Below are positions 11,366 to 21,980 of a stretch of 64,000 nt of DNA, piece after piece. The notes under the pieces are model-generated. The model was not told the origin of the DNA and did no database searches. It saw nothing but the letters and a program-made list of their open reading frames with translations. This stretch comes from Aphidius gifuensis (taxonomy: Eukaryota; Arthropoda; Insecta; Hymenoptera; Braconidae), in the NCBI RefSeq assembly GCF_014905175.1, contig NC_057791.1, positions 15,070,177-15,134,176 of the forward strand, written 5' to 3'. A program made the position numbers and the translations under genes. Within the stretch, counting starts at the first letter, position 1, and each line of letters opens with the position of its first letter.

Positions 11366-12169
11366 CTTGGTCTTGGGGCCAGCCCTAATCAAAAATTTTT
11401 TAGAGGATTACTTGCGAGGGGAGTGGAAATTACAGGCATGAAAAATTATTAGATTCTAGAATCAGTTTTAGGGCGAGAAACGTTTGTTTTAAATGATTTC
11501 GATTCTGTTTTTAAAAAACAAATCAAAATATTTTCTGGAATTAATTTACAGCAAAGAGAAGAGAGTTCTAATTAAATACGAACATGAAAAATATCAAGAC
11601 TTTAACTCTCGATTTAGAGGGTGAAATGTTGTTTTTAATTTTTTTGATTTCATCCAATTTACTTGTGGGGTTTTTATGAAAGGTAAACAACAACAGGTAT
11701 GAAAATATTTCGACAATAAATATTGTTTTCAAGGGGCTCATGTCAACTAAACTTCAACACTCAAAGTAAATTCTTGCAGGTAAAAAATAAAATTATAAAC
11801 TGATTAGTGCATTTAAAAAAAACAACAACAAAATAATATAATAATTTATATTTAATTATCATTTTATCTATATTTTTTTTTTTTAAATTAAATGTCATTT
11901 CAAAAACAAGAATCGTGATTGTCCATATAAAGGTATTGCACTACTTGCATTGTTATATAGAATCCTTGACGAAAATTTAAACTTAACAAGGTAAAAAAAA
12001 AGGTAAAAAAATACCAATGAATTAAGCATATTGGTAAAGAGAACAAGGGAAAAAAAAAGACATTTTAAAAATGAAAAAAAAAAAAAATGTAAAATAAAGT
12101 AGACAGAGTGCGAGAAAATGGAAGGGATATAAGGATATAAGGTTAACATCGGCTTTTACAACATGACTG

Positions 12170-12400
12170 TATATTCCAAGCTCACGCAGAAGCAAAATTT
12201 AAAAGATTGTATCTCAAGAACGATCGAGTTTTACGTAGAAATTCAACGATGAAACAAGAAATGAAAAAGTATGAGGTTGCAAAAGCTAGCGTCGCTTCTC
12301 CACGCGCGGTATCACACTCGGAATCGTCCCCTGAATTCACGACGCATACATTATAGTTCAATGTTAAATCTGGTGCTCAGTCTCGCACAAATGCAAATTC
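12170..12400. promoter_or_regulatory. GC-richer island with exact POU octamer
   Basis: Composition rises above background. A perfect octamer ATGCAAAT lies at 12,391-12,398, the consensus for POU-domain factors. Without conservation data this is only a candidate enhancer. Confidence 0.25.
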
Positions 12401-12869
12401 ATTTATACACACACACATATATATATCTACATGAATACACACATATATATAAAGAATATAGCTTCAATCAGTGAGTGCAGCATGCAATAACCATTGGACC
12501 CCAAGAAGAAGCTCTTCCTCTTTCACCCTCAACTATCTTCGGCATCTGTGTACAATATCTTTTTTTTTTTTTTTCGATTCATTTCTATATATATTTTTTT
12601 TATTTTTTAATTCTCATGCTACCTTGTTACCACCTCCTTGAATACGCAAATTCCAAACCGGATGCAGACTGATTTTAATTCACGCATTTTATATAATATC
12701 AAAAAAATTTTTTACATTAAAAATTGACATATATGTAAGACAATGTATACAGAAAATTTAGAGAAATAAATTTTTATCATTATTTTGTTTTATTTATTTA
12801 TTTGTTTTAAGTGTGAAAAGGTAGATCAATTGAGAGGTGTTTTCATTTGTGGCTAAAAAAAAAAGTAAC

Positions 12870-13170
12870 TGGTCAGCGCCTTGGACAAACAATATAAGCG
12901 CCGTAAGGATTCAACCGGCGTGATACACGCAACGATACCCCTTAAATCACTCAGTTTGAAAGCAAGCGGTGTCTCGAAGAATTGCGAAGAACAAAAAAAA
13001 AAAAACGGTATAAGAAAAAAAACAAATAAACATAAATAAATTGAAAAAAATAAAATAAAAAAAGGTGAAATGTAAAAGAGAAATAAACGTAGTGAGAATC
13101 GGAGACGATGGATTTATAAGGGGTTGTGGGAGGCCTGACGTTTTGGGGATTCCTATCGTTTGCCAAGTAT
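12870..13170. promoter_or_regulatory. GC-richer island next to the BEL/Pao insertion
   Basis: Two GC-richer pieces (12,870-12,990 and 13,090-13,160) flank a poly-A-rich stretch. The first has a GGATTCAACC word resembling a pol III B box, but no tRNA fold. Function unknown. Confidence 0.2.
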
Positions 13171-13256
13171 GTGCATATAAAAGAGACACTTTATACTCTA
13201 TATAACTATATATACATATTATTCTTGAGCGACAGTAAACAATCAGATATTGTCTC

Positions 13257-13827
13257 TGTTCCGTAGGAACGAGATACACCTAATATATCCTCCATGACCT
13301 TAAAACATTGTAATAGACAAATGGTCATTGTCATAAGATTCAATCGTTTTTTCTGATTGAATCTTTAAGCATTCCTTCGTCCTGAAGGTTTGCAACATCA
13401 TCAGACCCGACTGAGGCTAGGCTGGCCACCTACCTTAGTGGGATCGAGACAATGAACCAACGTGACGTCTCTAAGCTGCAAAGGTTTGAGCGTCACAAAT
13501 CTTCATTTTTCTACTTATTCCAAAAAATATGTAAATGACCTTGCAAGAAAACTGAGATTACAGAAAACTTGTATTGCCTCTTCTTCTCGTCTAAAATCTC
13601 TCTCTCTCTCTCTAAACCTAGCCTCATGCTAAAACTTATAAAAAAAGGGAAGTCAGTTCACCTGGACCTGTGGTGACAATCGCTGCTCGCTTTGGCAATC
13701 TGTTGATATCAACCGATATATCTGTAAACTTAATATACTTGTCTCATTGAAAAAATAAAAATCAATCTCCAACAGTTTACGAAATTATTGTATGTTATTT
13801 AAAAGAGACCTAATTCCATACATTCCA
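13257..13827 (+). repeat. 5' LTR of the BEL/Pao element
   Basis: 571 bp, starting TGTTCCGTAGG and ending CATTCCA. It matches the 3' LTR base for base as far as I can read, except for a CT microsatellite that is 20 bp shorter here. Confidence 0.97.
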
Positions 13828-13829
13828 TT

Positions 13830-13853
13830 TGGTGCCTCCTGTGAGGTTCGAAC
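13830..13853 (+). other. tRNA primer-binding site
   Basis: Two bases after the LTR the sequence reads TGGTGCCTCCTGTGAGG and on to GTTCGAAC. This is the complement of a tRNA 3' end including CCA, the acceptor strand AGGAGGC and the T arm. An acceptor starting GCCTCCT suggests elongator tRNA-Met, but that assignment is tentative. Confidence 0.85.
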
Positions 13854-14088
13854 AACGAAACCACATAAAGTGATAGAAATTGTGGTGTGAGAACCGTAAA
13901 ACAATTAAAACTGAAAAAAGTGAAAGTTGAAACGGGTGTTCAAGTGATCAAGATCCAAAACTATTTAGCAACAGCGGGAGAGGAGTCATCATCAATTTCG
14001 CAAGTAAGCATTATCAGAGTTCTTTACCGATCAATATCATTGTCAATTATAAAATCATTTAACTACATTAATCTCATTAACATCAAAC

Positions 14089-15327
14089 ATGAATGACGCA
14101 AGAATAAGGTTTATTACTCGAAAACGGGCTGCACTCAAGTCTCAATTAACTAGAGTCCAAGAATTGTTTGATGAGGGCGAGTACGAAGCCCTCAGTTTAA
14201 GAGCTAGAGTCACACGTGTCTCCGAACTTTATAATAACTATGAAGAATTGAATGATGAAATTGCCATTTCACAACCCGATCATCCTCATCTCGATGAATT
14301 TAATGAGATACAAGATAGATATTTTACATTACTGGGTAAAATAAATGAAGCCCTCAATATTACTCAGAATTTAACTCCACGAGAATCGCTTCTGTCTGTC
14401 AATGAAATTGTTCCCAATGAACCACCCCGTCGGCGGACGATCAAACTGCCACAAATTACTCTGCCAACATTCGACGGTAAATATTCCAATTGGTTGAATT
14501 TTAAAACAGAGTTTCTAGAACATATCGGGGAATTACAAGATCTAAGCGACGGTCAAAAATTCCAATACTTGAAACAATCTCTAATTGGCGACGCCAAAAG
14601 TAAAGTACATCTCTTCACTGCAACGCGTAATAACTATCACAAAGCATGGGAGATTCTCAACCGTGCATACGAAGTTAAACGAATTTTGATTAAAGAACAT
14701 TTGGCGAAATTAACTAAATTACCAGTTCAAAGAGATGAAAATACTGAAGGCCTCGTCAAATTGGCAGATGAAGTTCAACAAAATGCCGAAAATTTGAAAA
14801 ATCTAGGCGTATCAATTAGTTCAGAAATGCTCGTACATCTGATAGAAGATAAATTACATAAGAAAACATGCGAGAAATGGGAAGAATCCCTAAAAAGAGA
14901 TGAATTCCCAACAATAGACGAGATGTATGAATTTTTATATCGTACAGCTGTTTGTGTTTCAAAACGAACAAGCAGTGACGTCAATAAATCCGACCTGCAC
15001 AAGGGACAACCTGCAACAAAAAAACCCCGCCTTGATAAGCCTAATCCAGTTAATCATTCCTTTGTCATTCAAACGTCCAACAACTGTACACTCTGTAAGG
15101 ATCAACAACATCCTTTATTCAGATGTGAAAAATTTAGAAATTTAGAGATTAAAGACAGAGTAAATGTCGTAAAAAATGCAAAACTTTGTTACAATTGCTT
15201 ACGATATCATCGAGATGTCGAATGTAAATTTGGGGGATGTTTGGTTTGTTCTAAAAAACACAATACTATGTTACATTTAGCTAAATCCGTAGAACAAGCT
15301 CCTCGCCCCTCCGGCAACACGAAATGA
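14089..15327 (+). CDS. gag: BEL/Pao Gag polyprotein
   Basis: 412 residues, ending at TGA (15,325-15,327). An N-terminal coiled-coil-like region (about 1-75) is followed by the DUF1759 Pao gag domain starting near residue 118 (LPTFDGKYSNWLNF). The C-terminus carries cysteine-rich, knuckle-like segments: CTLC...FRC near 333 and CYNC, then CKFGGCLVCSKKH, at about 365-392. Gag forms the cytoplasmic particle that packages element RNA. The start is the ATG in the leader about 260 nt after the LTR. The frame is the same as pol, and after the stop it stays open into pol. Confidence 0.92.
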   Translation: MNDARIRFITRKRAALKSQLTRVQELFDEGEYEALSLRARVTRVSELYNNYEELNDEIAISQPDHPHLDEFNEIQDRYFTLLGKINEALNITQNLTPRESLLSVNEIVPNEPPRRRTIKLPQITLPTFDGKYSNWLNFKTEFLEHIGELQDLSDGQKFQYLKQSLIGDAKSKVHLFTATRNNYHKAWEILNRAYEVKRILIKEHLAKLTKLPVQRDENTEGLVKLADEVQQNAENLKNLGVSISSEMLVHLIEDKLHKKTCEKWEESLKRDEFPTIDEMYEFLYRTAVCVSKRTSSDVNKSDLHKGQPATKKPRLDKPNPVNHSFVIQTSNNCTLCKDQQHPLFRCEKFRNLEIKDRVNVVKNAKLCYNCLRYHRDVECKFGGCLVCSKKHNTMLHLAKSVEQAPRPSGNTK

Positions 15328-15330
15328 CTA
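15325..15330 (+). other. In-frame TGA-CTA between gag and pol, possible readthrough stop
   Basis: Gag and pol share reading frame 1. The only break is codon 413, TGA, followed at once by CTA. Nineteen further sense codons lead to the first pol ATG at 15,385. UGA-CUA is a known leaky stop context in several RNA viruses and in metazoan readthrough genes. It could equally be a single nonsense change in a normally fused gag-pol. Confidence 0.55.
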
Positions 15331-15384
15331 AGCCGGGAAACTACTTGTCTGTCCACATCCTCTCTATCTATCACAACTCAATTA

Positions 15385-18300
15385 ATGCCCAGTGCAATAA
15401 TATCAGCAATAAACAAAGACGGTAAATTTATAGATGGACGTGCACTATTAGACACATGTTCAACCGCTAATTTCATTACAGAATCCTTTGCAAGGTATCT
15501 AGAATTACCGATGCGTACGTGTTCTTTATCAGTAGCGGGAATTAATTCACTCGCTACGGTATCAAAATTTACCGTATCACTAACTATTCAGTCAAAACAG
15601 AATAATTATTCCAAAACTTTAACTTTCTTTACGATTCCAAAAATAGCAGAATTTGTTCCATCTGAACGATTTCCTAAAAACACGCTAGATATTCCACATA
15701 ATATAAAATTAGCAGATCCAGATTTTCATATACCCAAAGGTGTAGACTTACTTCTGGGATCAGTAGCAAGTCTTTCCGTATTTTCCATTGGCCAAATTCC
15801 TATTTCACACGGTCACCACGACATAATTTTACAAAAAACTCGTTTAGGCTGGGTTGTCGCCGGGGGAGCTCCAAATTCAGAGACATCTCGGCATGCCACA
15901 TGTAAATTAAGTCAACTAAAAAATCAAATAGAACGATTTTGGGAGGTAGAAGAGGTTCAAACAAATAATAATAAAAAGTCAAAAGAAGAAATCGCATGTG
16001 AAGAGTTTTTTGTCAAGACAATAGATAGAACAACATCCGGACGATATGTAGTTCGTTTACCTTTTAAAGAAAATAATGGGGGGGTCAATCGCGGTCTGGG
16101 CAATTCATATCGTGCCGCCTCGCGACGTTTTTTATACTTAGAGAAAAAATTCATCAACAATCCTCAATTAAGATTAGACTATACGAAAGTAATAAACGAA
16201 TATTTAGATTTGGGTCACATGACATTAGTAGAAGGTTTCTTTGACGACGGATATTTTTTGCCTCATCATCCAGTATTTAAAGAAACGAGCATGACAACTA
16301 AACTGCGGGTGGTTTTTGATGCATCGGCAAAAACCGACAATGGCAAATCCTTAAATGACATGTTGATGGTGGGCCCTACGATACAAAATAAATTGTTTGA
16401 ACAATTGATAAAATTCAGAACACACAAATTTGTCATTACAGCGGATATCGAGAAGATGTATCGGCAGGTTAAAATACATGAAGATGACCAAAAATATCAG
16501 CGAATAATTTGGCGTGATAACGATGGTCATTTGAAAGTATATGAATTGAACACAGTAACCTTTGGCGTAGCATCATCTCCATATCTAGCTATACGCACTT
16601 TACATCAGCTAGCCGACGACGAACGAGACAATTATCCGTTAGCCGCTACATGCTTGAAAACCGATTTATACGTTGATGACCTTTTGAGTGGTTCTGATAC
16701 GATTGAAAATACAATCGAATTACGCGACCAATTGATAAACATTTTAAAATCGGGTGGGTTTAATATTAGGCAGTGGGCGTCAAACGATGAAAGAATCATC
16801 AATGGTTTAACAGATAAAAATGTCAATTCTCGGTTACTTTTAGATAAGGCTTGTACATTAAAAACATTGGGAATTTCTTGGCAAATTAAAGACGATAACA
16901 TAACATACAATGTAAATTCAATAAAAACCGATAAAAAATTAACTAAAAGACACATTTTGTCTGAAATTGCCAAGATCTTCGATCCATTGGGTTTATTGGG
17001 ACCTATTATTTTACATGCCAAGGTAATTATGCAAAAAATTTGGAAAGAAAAATTGCACTGGGATGAATCAGTACCACCTGAAATTCACCGATTATGGCTT
17101 AAGTTTGTTGAACAGCTTAGCATTATAGAAACATTAACAATATCTCGGCGACTAATAATAGAGGAAGCGATAGATATACAACTGCACGGTTTTTGCGACG
17201 CGAGTCTAACAGGTTACGGCGCGTGTCTATACATGCGTTCAACCAACAATTCAGGTAAAATTATTTGTCGACTCATTTGCGCTAAAAGTAAAGTAGCCCC
17301 TTTGAAACCTACCATAACAATACCGCGGCTAGAATTGTGCGGAGCACTGCTGCTCACTCGCTTATTTCAGGAAACGTCACCATCCATACCATTAAGATTT
17401 AATAAAATCATATTTTGGGGGGATTCAGAAATCGTGTTGCATTGGCTTAAAACAGAGCCACATAAATTACAAACATATGTCTCTAACAGAGTAAATGAAA
17501 TTCAAGAAAGAACCAAAGAAGTAGAATGGCGGTATGTTCCGTCAAAGAGTAATCCCGCTGATATTTTGTCTCGAGGGACGATCCCTCACGAATTTGTACA
17601 AAACAAACAATGGTTTGAAGGTCCAGATTGGCTTAACTCAGCCATGACAAAATGGCCTGATGGTAAAATTAAAGAGGTAGAAGTTATTGAGTTGAAAAAG
17701 AAAACTTGTTTAATAAATCAAATCGAATCTCATATTTTCCTAAGGTTCTCATCTTATGCTAAACTAAAACGAGTAATTGCATATTGTCTTCGTTTTAAAC
17801 TCGACAATAAACATAAAGGTTTTTTAAACCCAGAAGAACTACATACCTCTGAGATGACTATCATAAAAATATTGCAAGCATCAACATTTAAACAAGAAAT
17901 TGAATGCTTGCGCGATGATAATAATGTGAAACAGAAAAATAGATTAAAAAATTTAAGTCCATTCATCGACGCTGATGGCATATTACGAGTAGGTGGTCGA
18001 TTGAAAGGCTCCGATCTCGTATTTGATCAAAAACATCCGATACTAATACCAGCTAAAAATCCGATAACGGATCTTATTATCAGAGAGTTACACATTAATA
18101 ATCATCACGCAGGCATTCAATCGACTCTTTATGCGTTGCGTCAAAAATATTGGCTTTTAGACGGTCGTAACCAAGTTAGACGCATTATACATAAGTGTAC
18201 ACGGTGTTTGCGTTTTCGAGCGGATACGGTGAATTATAAAATGGGGGATTTACCTAGAGAACGCGTCACTATTACTCATCCCTTTGCGCGCACAGGTGTC

Positions 18301-19209
18301 GATTTTTGTGGACCTTTTTTCATAAAAGAAAAGAAATATCGTAATCGTGGACGAATAAAAGTCTATGTCTGTGTGTTTGTGTGCATGACGATGAAAGCCA
18401 TACACCTGGAAGTTGTTGAAGATTTAACAACCGAAGGATTTCTGGCTGCTGTTCGTCGGTTTGTAGCACGACGGGGTACACCAGAACATATGTTCTCTGA
18501 CAATGGGACCAATTTCGTTGGGGCAAATAACTATTTAAGCGAATTATATGACTTAGTTAATTCAAAAAAGCATCAGGATCGAGTAAATCAATGGGCGATT
18601 GATCGAAATGTGAAATGGCACTTTATTCCGCCCATGGCACCTCATTTTGGGGGATTGTGGGAATCCACTGTTAAAATTTTCAAACACCACCTGAAAAGAG
18701 TTGTAGGTGAAGCACTATTTACATTACATGAATTCGAGACGTTAGTGATTGAGATTGAGGGTATCCTAAATTCACGACCGATTACAACACTATCCTCGGA
18801 TCCCAATGATCCCATGGCATTATCACCTAATCATTTATTGATCGGTAGAACTCCTGATATGTTACTCGAAAGAGATATGATTTCATCCCCAGCTAACAGA
18901 TTGTCAAGGTGGCAGCATATCTCGAAAGTCCGTCAGGATTTTTGGTCTCGATGGAGTACTGAGTACCTCAACGAATTACAACAACGAAGAAAATGGTTGA
19001 AGGATGGCGAGAACCTGAAGGTCGGTGCGGTAGTTTTAGTTAAGACTAAAACATTACCCTGTCTACAGTGGCCATTAGCACGAGTTATTCAAGTACATCC
19101 GGGGGCCGACGGTGTGGTACGGGTTGCTACAATCAAGACGGCCCATGGCGAATTCCAGAGATCAGTCAAGCTGCTGTGTCCATTGCCTGAAGAAGACGCC
19201 TATCAATAA
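15385..19209 (+). CDS. pol: BEL/Pao Pol polyprotein (protease, RT, RNase H, integrase)
   Basis: At least 1,274 residues from the first ATG; the true N-terminus may extend upstream if gag-pol is made by readthrough. Domains in order: retropepsin-like protease with ALLDTCSTANF (Asp23); reverse transcriptase with VVFDASAKT and TADIEKMYRQV, and YVDD near residues 428-431; Pao RNase H region with FCDASLTGYG near 603; integrase HHCC zinc region at about 902-945 (HHAG...CTRC); integrase core with GVDFCGP near 970, SDNGTNF near 1040 and PPMAPHFGGLWES with the catalytic Glu near 1093; and the C-terminal DUF5641-like end. It copies element RNA to DNA and inserts it. The frame is uninterrupted. The protease has DTC where retroviral proteases have DTG or DSG. 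Confidence 0.95.
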   Translation: MPSAIISAINKDGKFIDGRALLDTCSTANFITESFARYLELPMRTCSLSVAGINSLATVSKFTVSLTIQSKQNNYSKTLTFFTIPKIAEFVPSERFPKNTLDIPHNIKLADPDFHIPKGVDLLLGSVASLSVFSIGQIPISHGHHDIILQKTRLGWVVAGGAPNSETSRHATCKLSQLKNQIERFWEVEEVQTNNNKKSKEEIACEEFFVKTIDRTTSGRYVVRLPFKENNGGVNRGLGNSYRAASRRFLYLEKKFINNPQLRLDYTKVINEYLDLGHMTLVEGFFDDGYFLPHHPVFKETSMTTKLRVVFDASAKTDNGKSLNDMLMVGPTIQNKLFEQLIKFRTHKFVITADIEKMYRQVKIHEDDQKYQRIIWRDNDGHLKVYELNTVTFGVASSPYLAIRTLHQLADDERDNYPLAATCLKTDLYVDDLLSGSDTIENTIELRDQLINILKSGGFNIRQWASNDERIINGLTDKNVNSRLLLDKACTLKTLGISWQIKDDNITYNVNSIKTDKKLTKRHILSEIAKIFDPLGLLGPIILHAKVIMQKIWKEKLHWDESVPPEIHRLWLKFVEQLSIIETLTISRRLIIEEAIDIQLHGFCDASLTGYGACLYMRSTNNSGKIICRLICAKSKVAPLKPTITIPRLELCGALLLTRLFQETSPSIPLRFNKIIFWGDSEIVLHWLKTEPHKLQTYVSNRVNEIQERTKEVEWRYVPSKSNPADILSRGTIPHEFVQNKQWFEGPDWLNSAMTKWPDGKIKEVEVIELKKKTCLINQIESHIFLRFSSYAKLKRVIAYCLRFKLDNKHKGFLNPEELHTSEMTIIKILQASTFKQEIECLRDDNNVKQKNRLKNLSPFIDADGILRVGGRLKGSDLVFDQKHPILIPAKNPITDLIIRELHINNHHAGIQSTLYALRQKYWLLDGRNQVRRIIHKCTRCLRFRADTVNYKMGDLPRERVTITHPFARTGVDFCGPFFIKEKKYRNRGRIKVYVCVFVCMTMKAIHLEVVEDLTTEGFLAAVRRFVARRGTPEHMFSDNGTNFVGANNYLSELYDLVNSKKHQDRVNQWAIDRNVKWHFIPPMAPHFGGLWESTVKIFKHHLKRVVGEALFTLHEFETLVIEIEGILNSRPITTLSSDPNDPMALSPNHLLIGRTPDMLLERDMISSPANRLSRWQHISKVRQDFWSRWSTEYLNELQQRRKWLKDGENLKVGAVVLVKTKTLPCLQWPLARVIQVHPGADGVVRVATIKTAHGEFQRSVKLLCPLPEEDAYQ

Positions 19210-19355
19210 AAAAAAAAAAAAAAAACATTTCTCCTCATATAATGTTCAAGCGCTAACAAATATTGTAACAGTTGTCAAATCGAGCATCAACAAATACGTA
19301 ATTTTTAGTCTTGTGACTATTTGATAAAATCCTGTCGTTGACCTTACAGCTCAAC

Positions 19356-19366
19356 GGGGGGGAGGA
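19356..19366 (+). other. Polypurine tract
   Basis: GGGGGGGAGGA directly abuts the 3' LTR. It is the expected primer site for plus-strand DNA synthesis. Confidence 0.85.
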
Positions 19367-19706
19367 TGTTCCGTAGGAACGAGATACACCTAATATATCC
19401 TCCATGACCTTAAAACATTGTAATAGACAAATGGTCATTGTCATAAGATTCAATCGTTTTTTCTGATTGAATCTTTAAGCATTCCTTCGTCCTGAAGGTT
19501 TGCAACATCATCAGACCCGACTGAGGCTAGGCTGGCCACCTACCTTAGTGGGATCGAGACAATGAACCAACGTGACGTCTCTAAGCTGCAAAGGTTTGAG
19601 CGTCACAAATCTTCATTTTTCTACTTATTCCAAAAAATATGTAAATGACCTTGCAAGAAAACTGAGATTACAGAAAACTTGTATTGCCTCTTCTTCTCGT
19701 CTAAAA

Positions 19707-19743
<37 letters not shown>

Positions 19744-19957
19744 AAACCTAGCCTCATGCTAAAACTTATAAAAAAAGGGAAGTCAGTTCACCTGGACCTG
19801 TGGTGACAATCGCTGCTCGCTTTGGCAATCTGTTGATATCAACCGATATATCTGTAAACTTAATATACTTGTCTCATTGAAAAAATAAAAATCAATCTCC
19901 AACAGTTTACGAAATTATTGTATGTTATTTAAAAGAGACCTAATTCCATACATTCCA
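19367..19957 (+). repeat. 3' LTR of the BEL/Pao element
   Basis: 591 bp. It matches the 5' LTR except for an extra 20 bp of CT/TTCT repeat near 19,721-19,740. Confidence 0.97.
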
Positions 19958-21904
19958 GTCTCTACACTTTTAAAAATTTTTCTACTTGGTATTTTTTTTA
20001 TAAAAAAAAAAATATTGTGAGTTATTTTTTTTAAAAAGAATTTGAAAGTTACGATATGTATATTTTAATATGGAGTTGTGCGAATATATAGCAAAGAGAT
20101 AATTTGATTTTTAAAAGTTTTATAATATCAATATGAATGATGCAAAAATGAACATAAAAATTTACTATAAAATTTTGATATACTTTATGATTGAAATGTA
20201 AAAAAAATAATTACTTGATACAAAGTAAATTTGATTGTTTTGGGAGATAATAAAAAATCCTTTGAACAATATTATTTTGATAGTGGAGAAAAAATTTTTC
20301 ACGATTGGAGAAATATTTCTTCGTTGGAAAAAAAAAAAGCATAACAGACGGAGAAAAAATAAAATGAATTTTATTTAATATAGAAAATTTTAATCTAGTC
20401 AGGGAAATTTTTTTTTTTTTTTTTCAATTTGTACATGGATACTGTAATATTACTGTTGAAATATTTCAAACGAGTTATTTTATGCCATTAAATATGCAGA
20501 TCTAACAGATTATTTAATAAAATATGAAAATTAAATCAGAAAAATTTTTTTGATATTTTAAATGAAAAATTAATTACAGGTTGTTATTAAAAAATTAAAT
20601 TTTTTTTTAATTAATATAATTAATTAATTGATAAATTACATAATGTTTATAATTTTTAAAATTATCATTAATCAATTTCCAAAGAAATTATAAAAATTAA
20701 AAAAAAAAAAAAATATTGCTTACCAAATTTTTCGAAATATTTGATGGCATTATAAAAGCTTATAAATATTCCCATAAGAATTTCACCATAACTCTTAAGA
20801 GTGCAGAATATATATGTATTTTTTCTATATAAAAAAAGGTCCAGAAAAAAAAATTATAGTATAATAAATAATTATGTTGTTTTTTATTTTTTCTCCATCA
20901 AAATTTTTGGATTTTTTTTTTCTGATTCAATGGGGCAATCAATCAATCCCCCTAAGCGACCTTCTTCATTCAAATTAATCCAAAAAAAATAAAAAAAAAA
21001 AAAAGAGTAAAAATGACCAATGAACAGAAAAAACGGAGAAACATTTGTTGATACTGTCATCCCATGAATTTCAAGTCATGTGAGTTGTCGACTATACAGC
21101 ACTGTGATCGCTGTGGGGTGTCCTTTCTTCGCATCACAAATACACACATACATATGTGATACATTTATATATAAATATTTATATACAAATACATATGAAA
21201 AAATCTTTTGATAATTTCAAATACCAAAGTGTTTGTCTGTATATTTTTATCGTCAAGTTGGAATGCTTGATAACAAATTTGATTTGTGTTGATATCATAA
21301 ATACACTACATAACGATGCAATATTTAAGTAAATAGTAAAAATTCTGATGAAAAAAAATTGAGAAAAATATATTTTTTTTAGTTTGGTATATTCTCATGT
21401 TAAAATAAAATATATAATACATGGTTAATGCATGTTTCATCGGGTTAATGATTATTAAATTCCATGAATTGTCGGTGGATTTAATTTCTTCAATATGATA
21501 AAAATTAAAATAAATACAAATTAAATATACAAAGTGAACATAAGAATCGATAATCGATGATAATGACAACTGTTGGAAAAAATAGTATATTTAATAATAA
21601 ATATCTGATGTTGAAGAAAAGAAAAAATTAAAATTAAACAAAGAAAAAATTGAATGAAACAAAGAAATTTTCTTGAATTTAATTTTTTTTCTTTCGTAAA
21701 CTCAGGTGTATTTTTATTTCTAAAACTAATTCTAAATTCTAATTGAGTATTTTTCTTATTTTAATATTTAAATGACATGTAATGTTTTTGTTGGCTCAAA
21801 AAGATTTGATGATAATTTTTACTGCGCAAGTTTTTATTAAAAATGGATCGAAATTTTAATTCGATGAACGATTGTGATAAGTTGACTGAGCCTGGGGAAG
21901 ATTA

Positions 21905-21980
21905 AGGTTTCAGTAGTCAAGTGGTTAATGTTTTTGTCCAATAAACAATAATTGCAAGTTCAATCCCCGTCGGCGTCACT
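21905..21980 (+). pseudogene. Degraded tRNA-like sequence (tRNA pseudogene or SINE head)
   Basis: TAGTCAAGTGG at about 21,913 fits a pol III A box and AGTTCAATCC at about 21,957 fits a B box, at tRNA-like spacing. The acceptor and T stems do not pair well (GGCGTCA has no partner upstream), so it is not a functional tRNA. No oligo-A tail or second copy was found in the window. Confidence 0.4.

Larger units (their letters stand above)
7591..11387 (-). mobile_element. Complete hAT-superfamily DNA transposon
   Basis: The element is 3,797 bp. The terminal inverted repeats are perfect over 18 bp: TAGGGCTGGCCCCAAGAC at 7,591-7,608 and its complement at 11,370-11,387. Both sides are flanked by the 8-bp direct repeat ATCAAAAA (7,583-7,590 and 11,388-11,395), the hAT hallmark. 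Inside lies a two-exon transposase on the minus strand with BED finger and C-terminal dimerisation region. Both subterminal regions are packed with GTCTTG repeats. Intact ends, duplication and open frame suggest a fairly recent and possibly autonomous copy; activity itself cannot be judged from the sequence. Confidence 0.95.
11396..13251. other. Gene-free DNA between the hAT and BEL/Pao elements
   Basis: Low-complexity A/T tracts with two GC-richer islands (12,170-12,400 and 12,870-13,170). I see no splice-bounded open frame. Frames at 11,895-12,149 and 12,947-13,279 on the minus strand run through poly-A/T and look spurious. Confidence 0.4.
13257..19957 (+). mobile_element. Full-length BEL/Pao LTR retrotransposon
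   Basis: The element is 6,701 bp, flanked by the 5-bp target duplication GTCTC (13,252-13,256 and 19,958-19,962), the size expected for BEL/Pao. LTRs begin TGTTCC and end TTCCA. In order it has a 5' LTR, a tRNA primer-binding site, gag, protease/reverse transcriptase/RNase H/integrase, a polypurine tract and a 3' LTR. No envelope frame follows pol. The LTRs show no base substitutions, only a CT-repeat length difference, so the insertion is recent. One in-frame TGA separates gag from pol. Confidence 0.97.

Noticed and set aside
12870..12940. Possible tRNA gene around GGATTCAACC
   Set aside because: A box, anticodon stem and acceptor pairing are absent on both strands.
15800..18526. Antisense frames within the BEL/Pao pol region
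   Set aside because: They are shadows of the long pol frame, without own domains.
13257..19957. Endogenous virus rather than retrotransposon
   Set aside because: No envelope frame follows pol, and the domain set and 5-bp duplication fit BEL/Pao elements.
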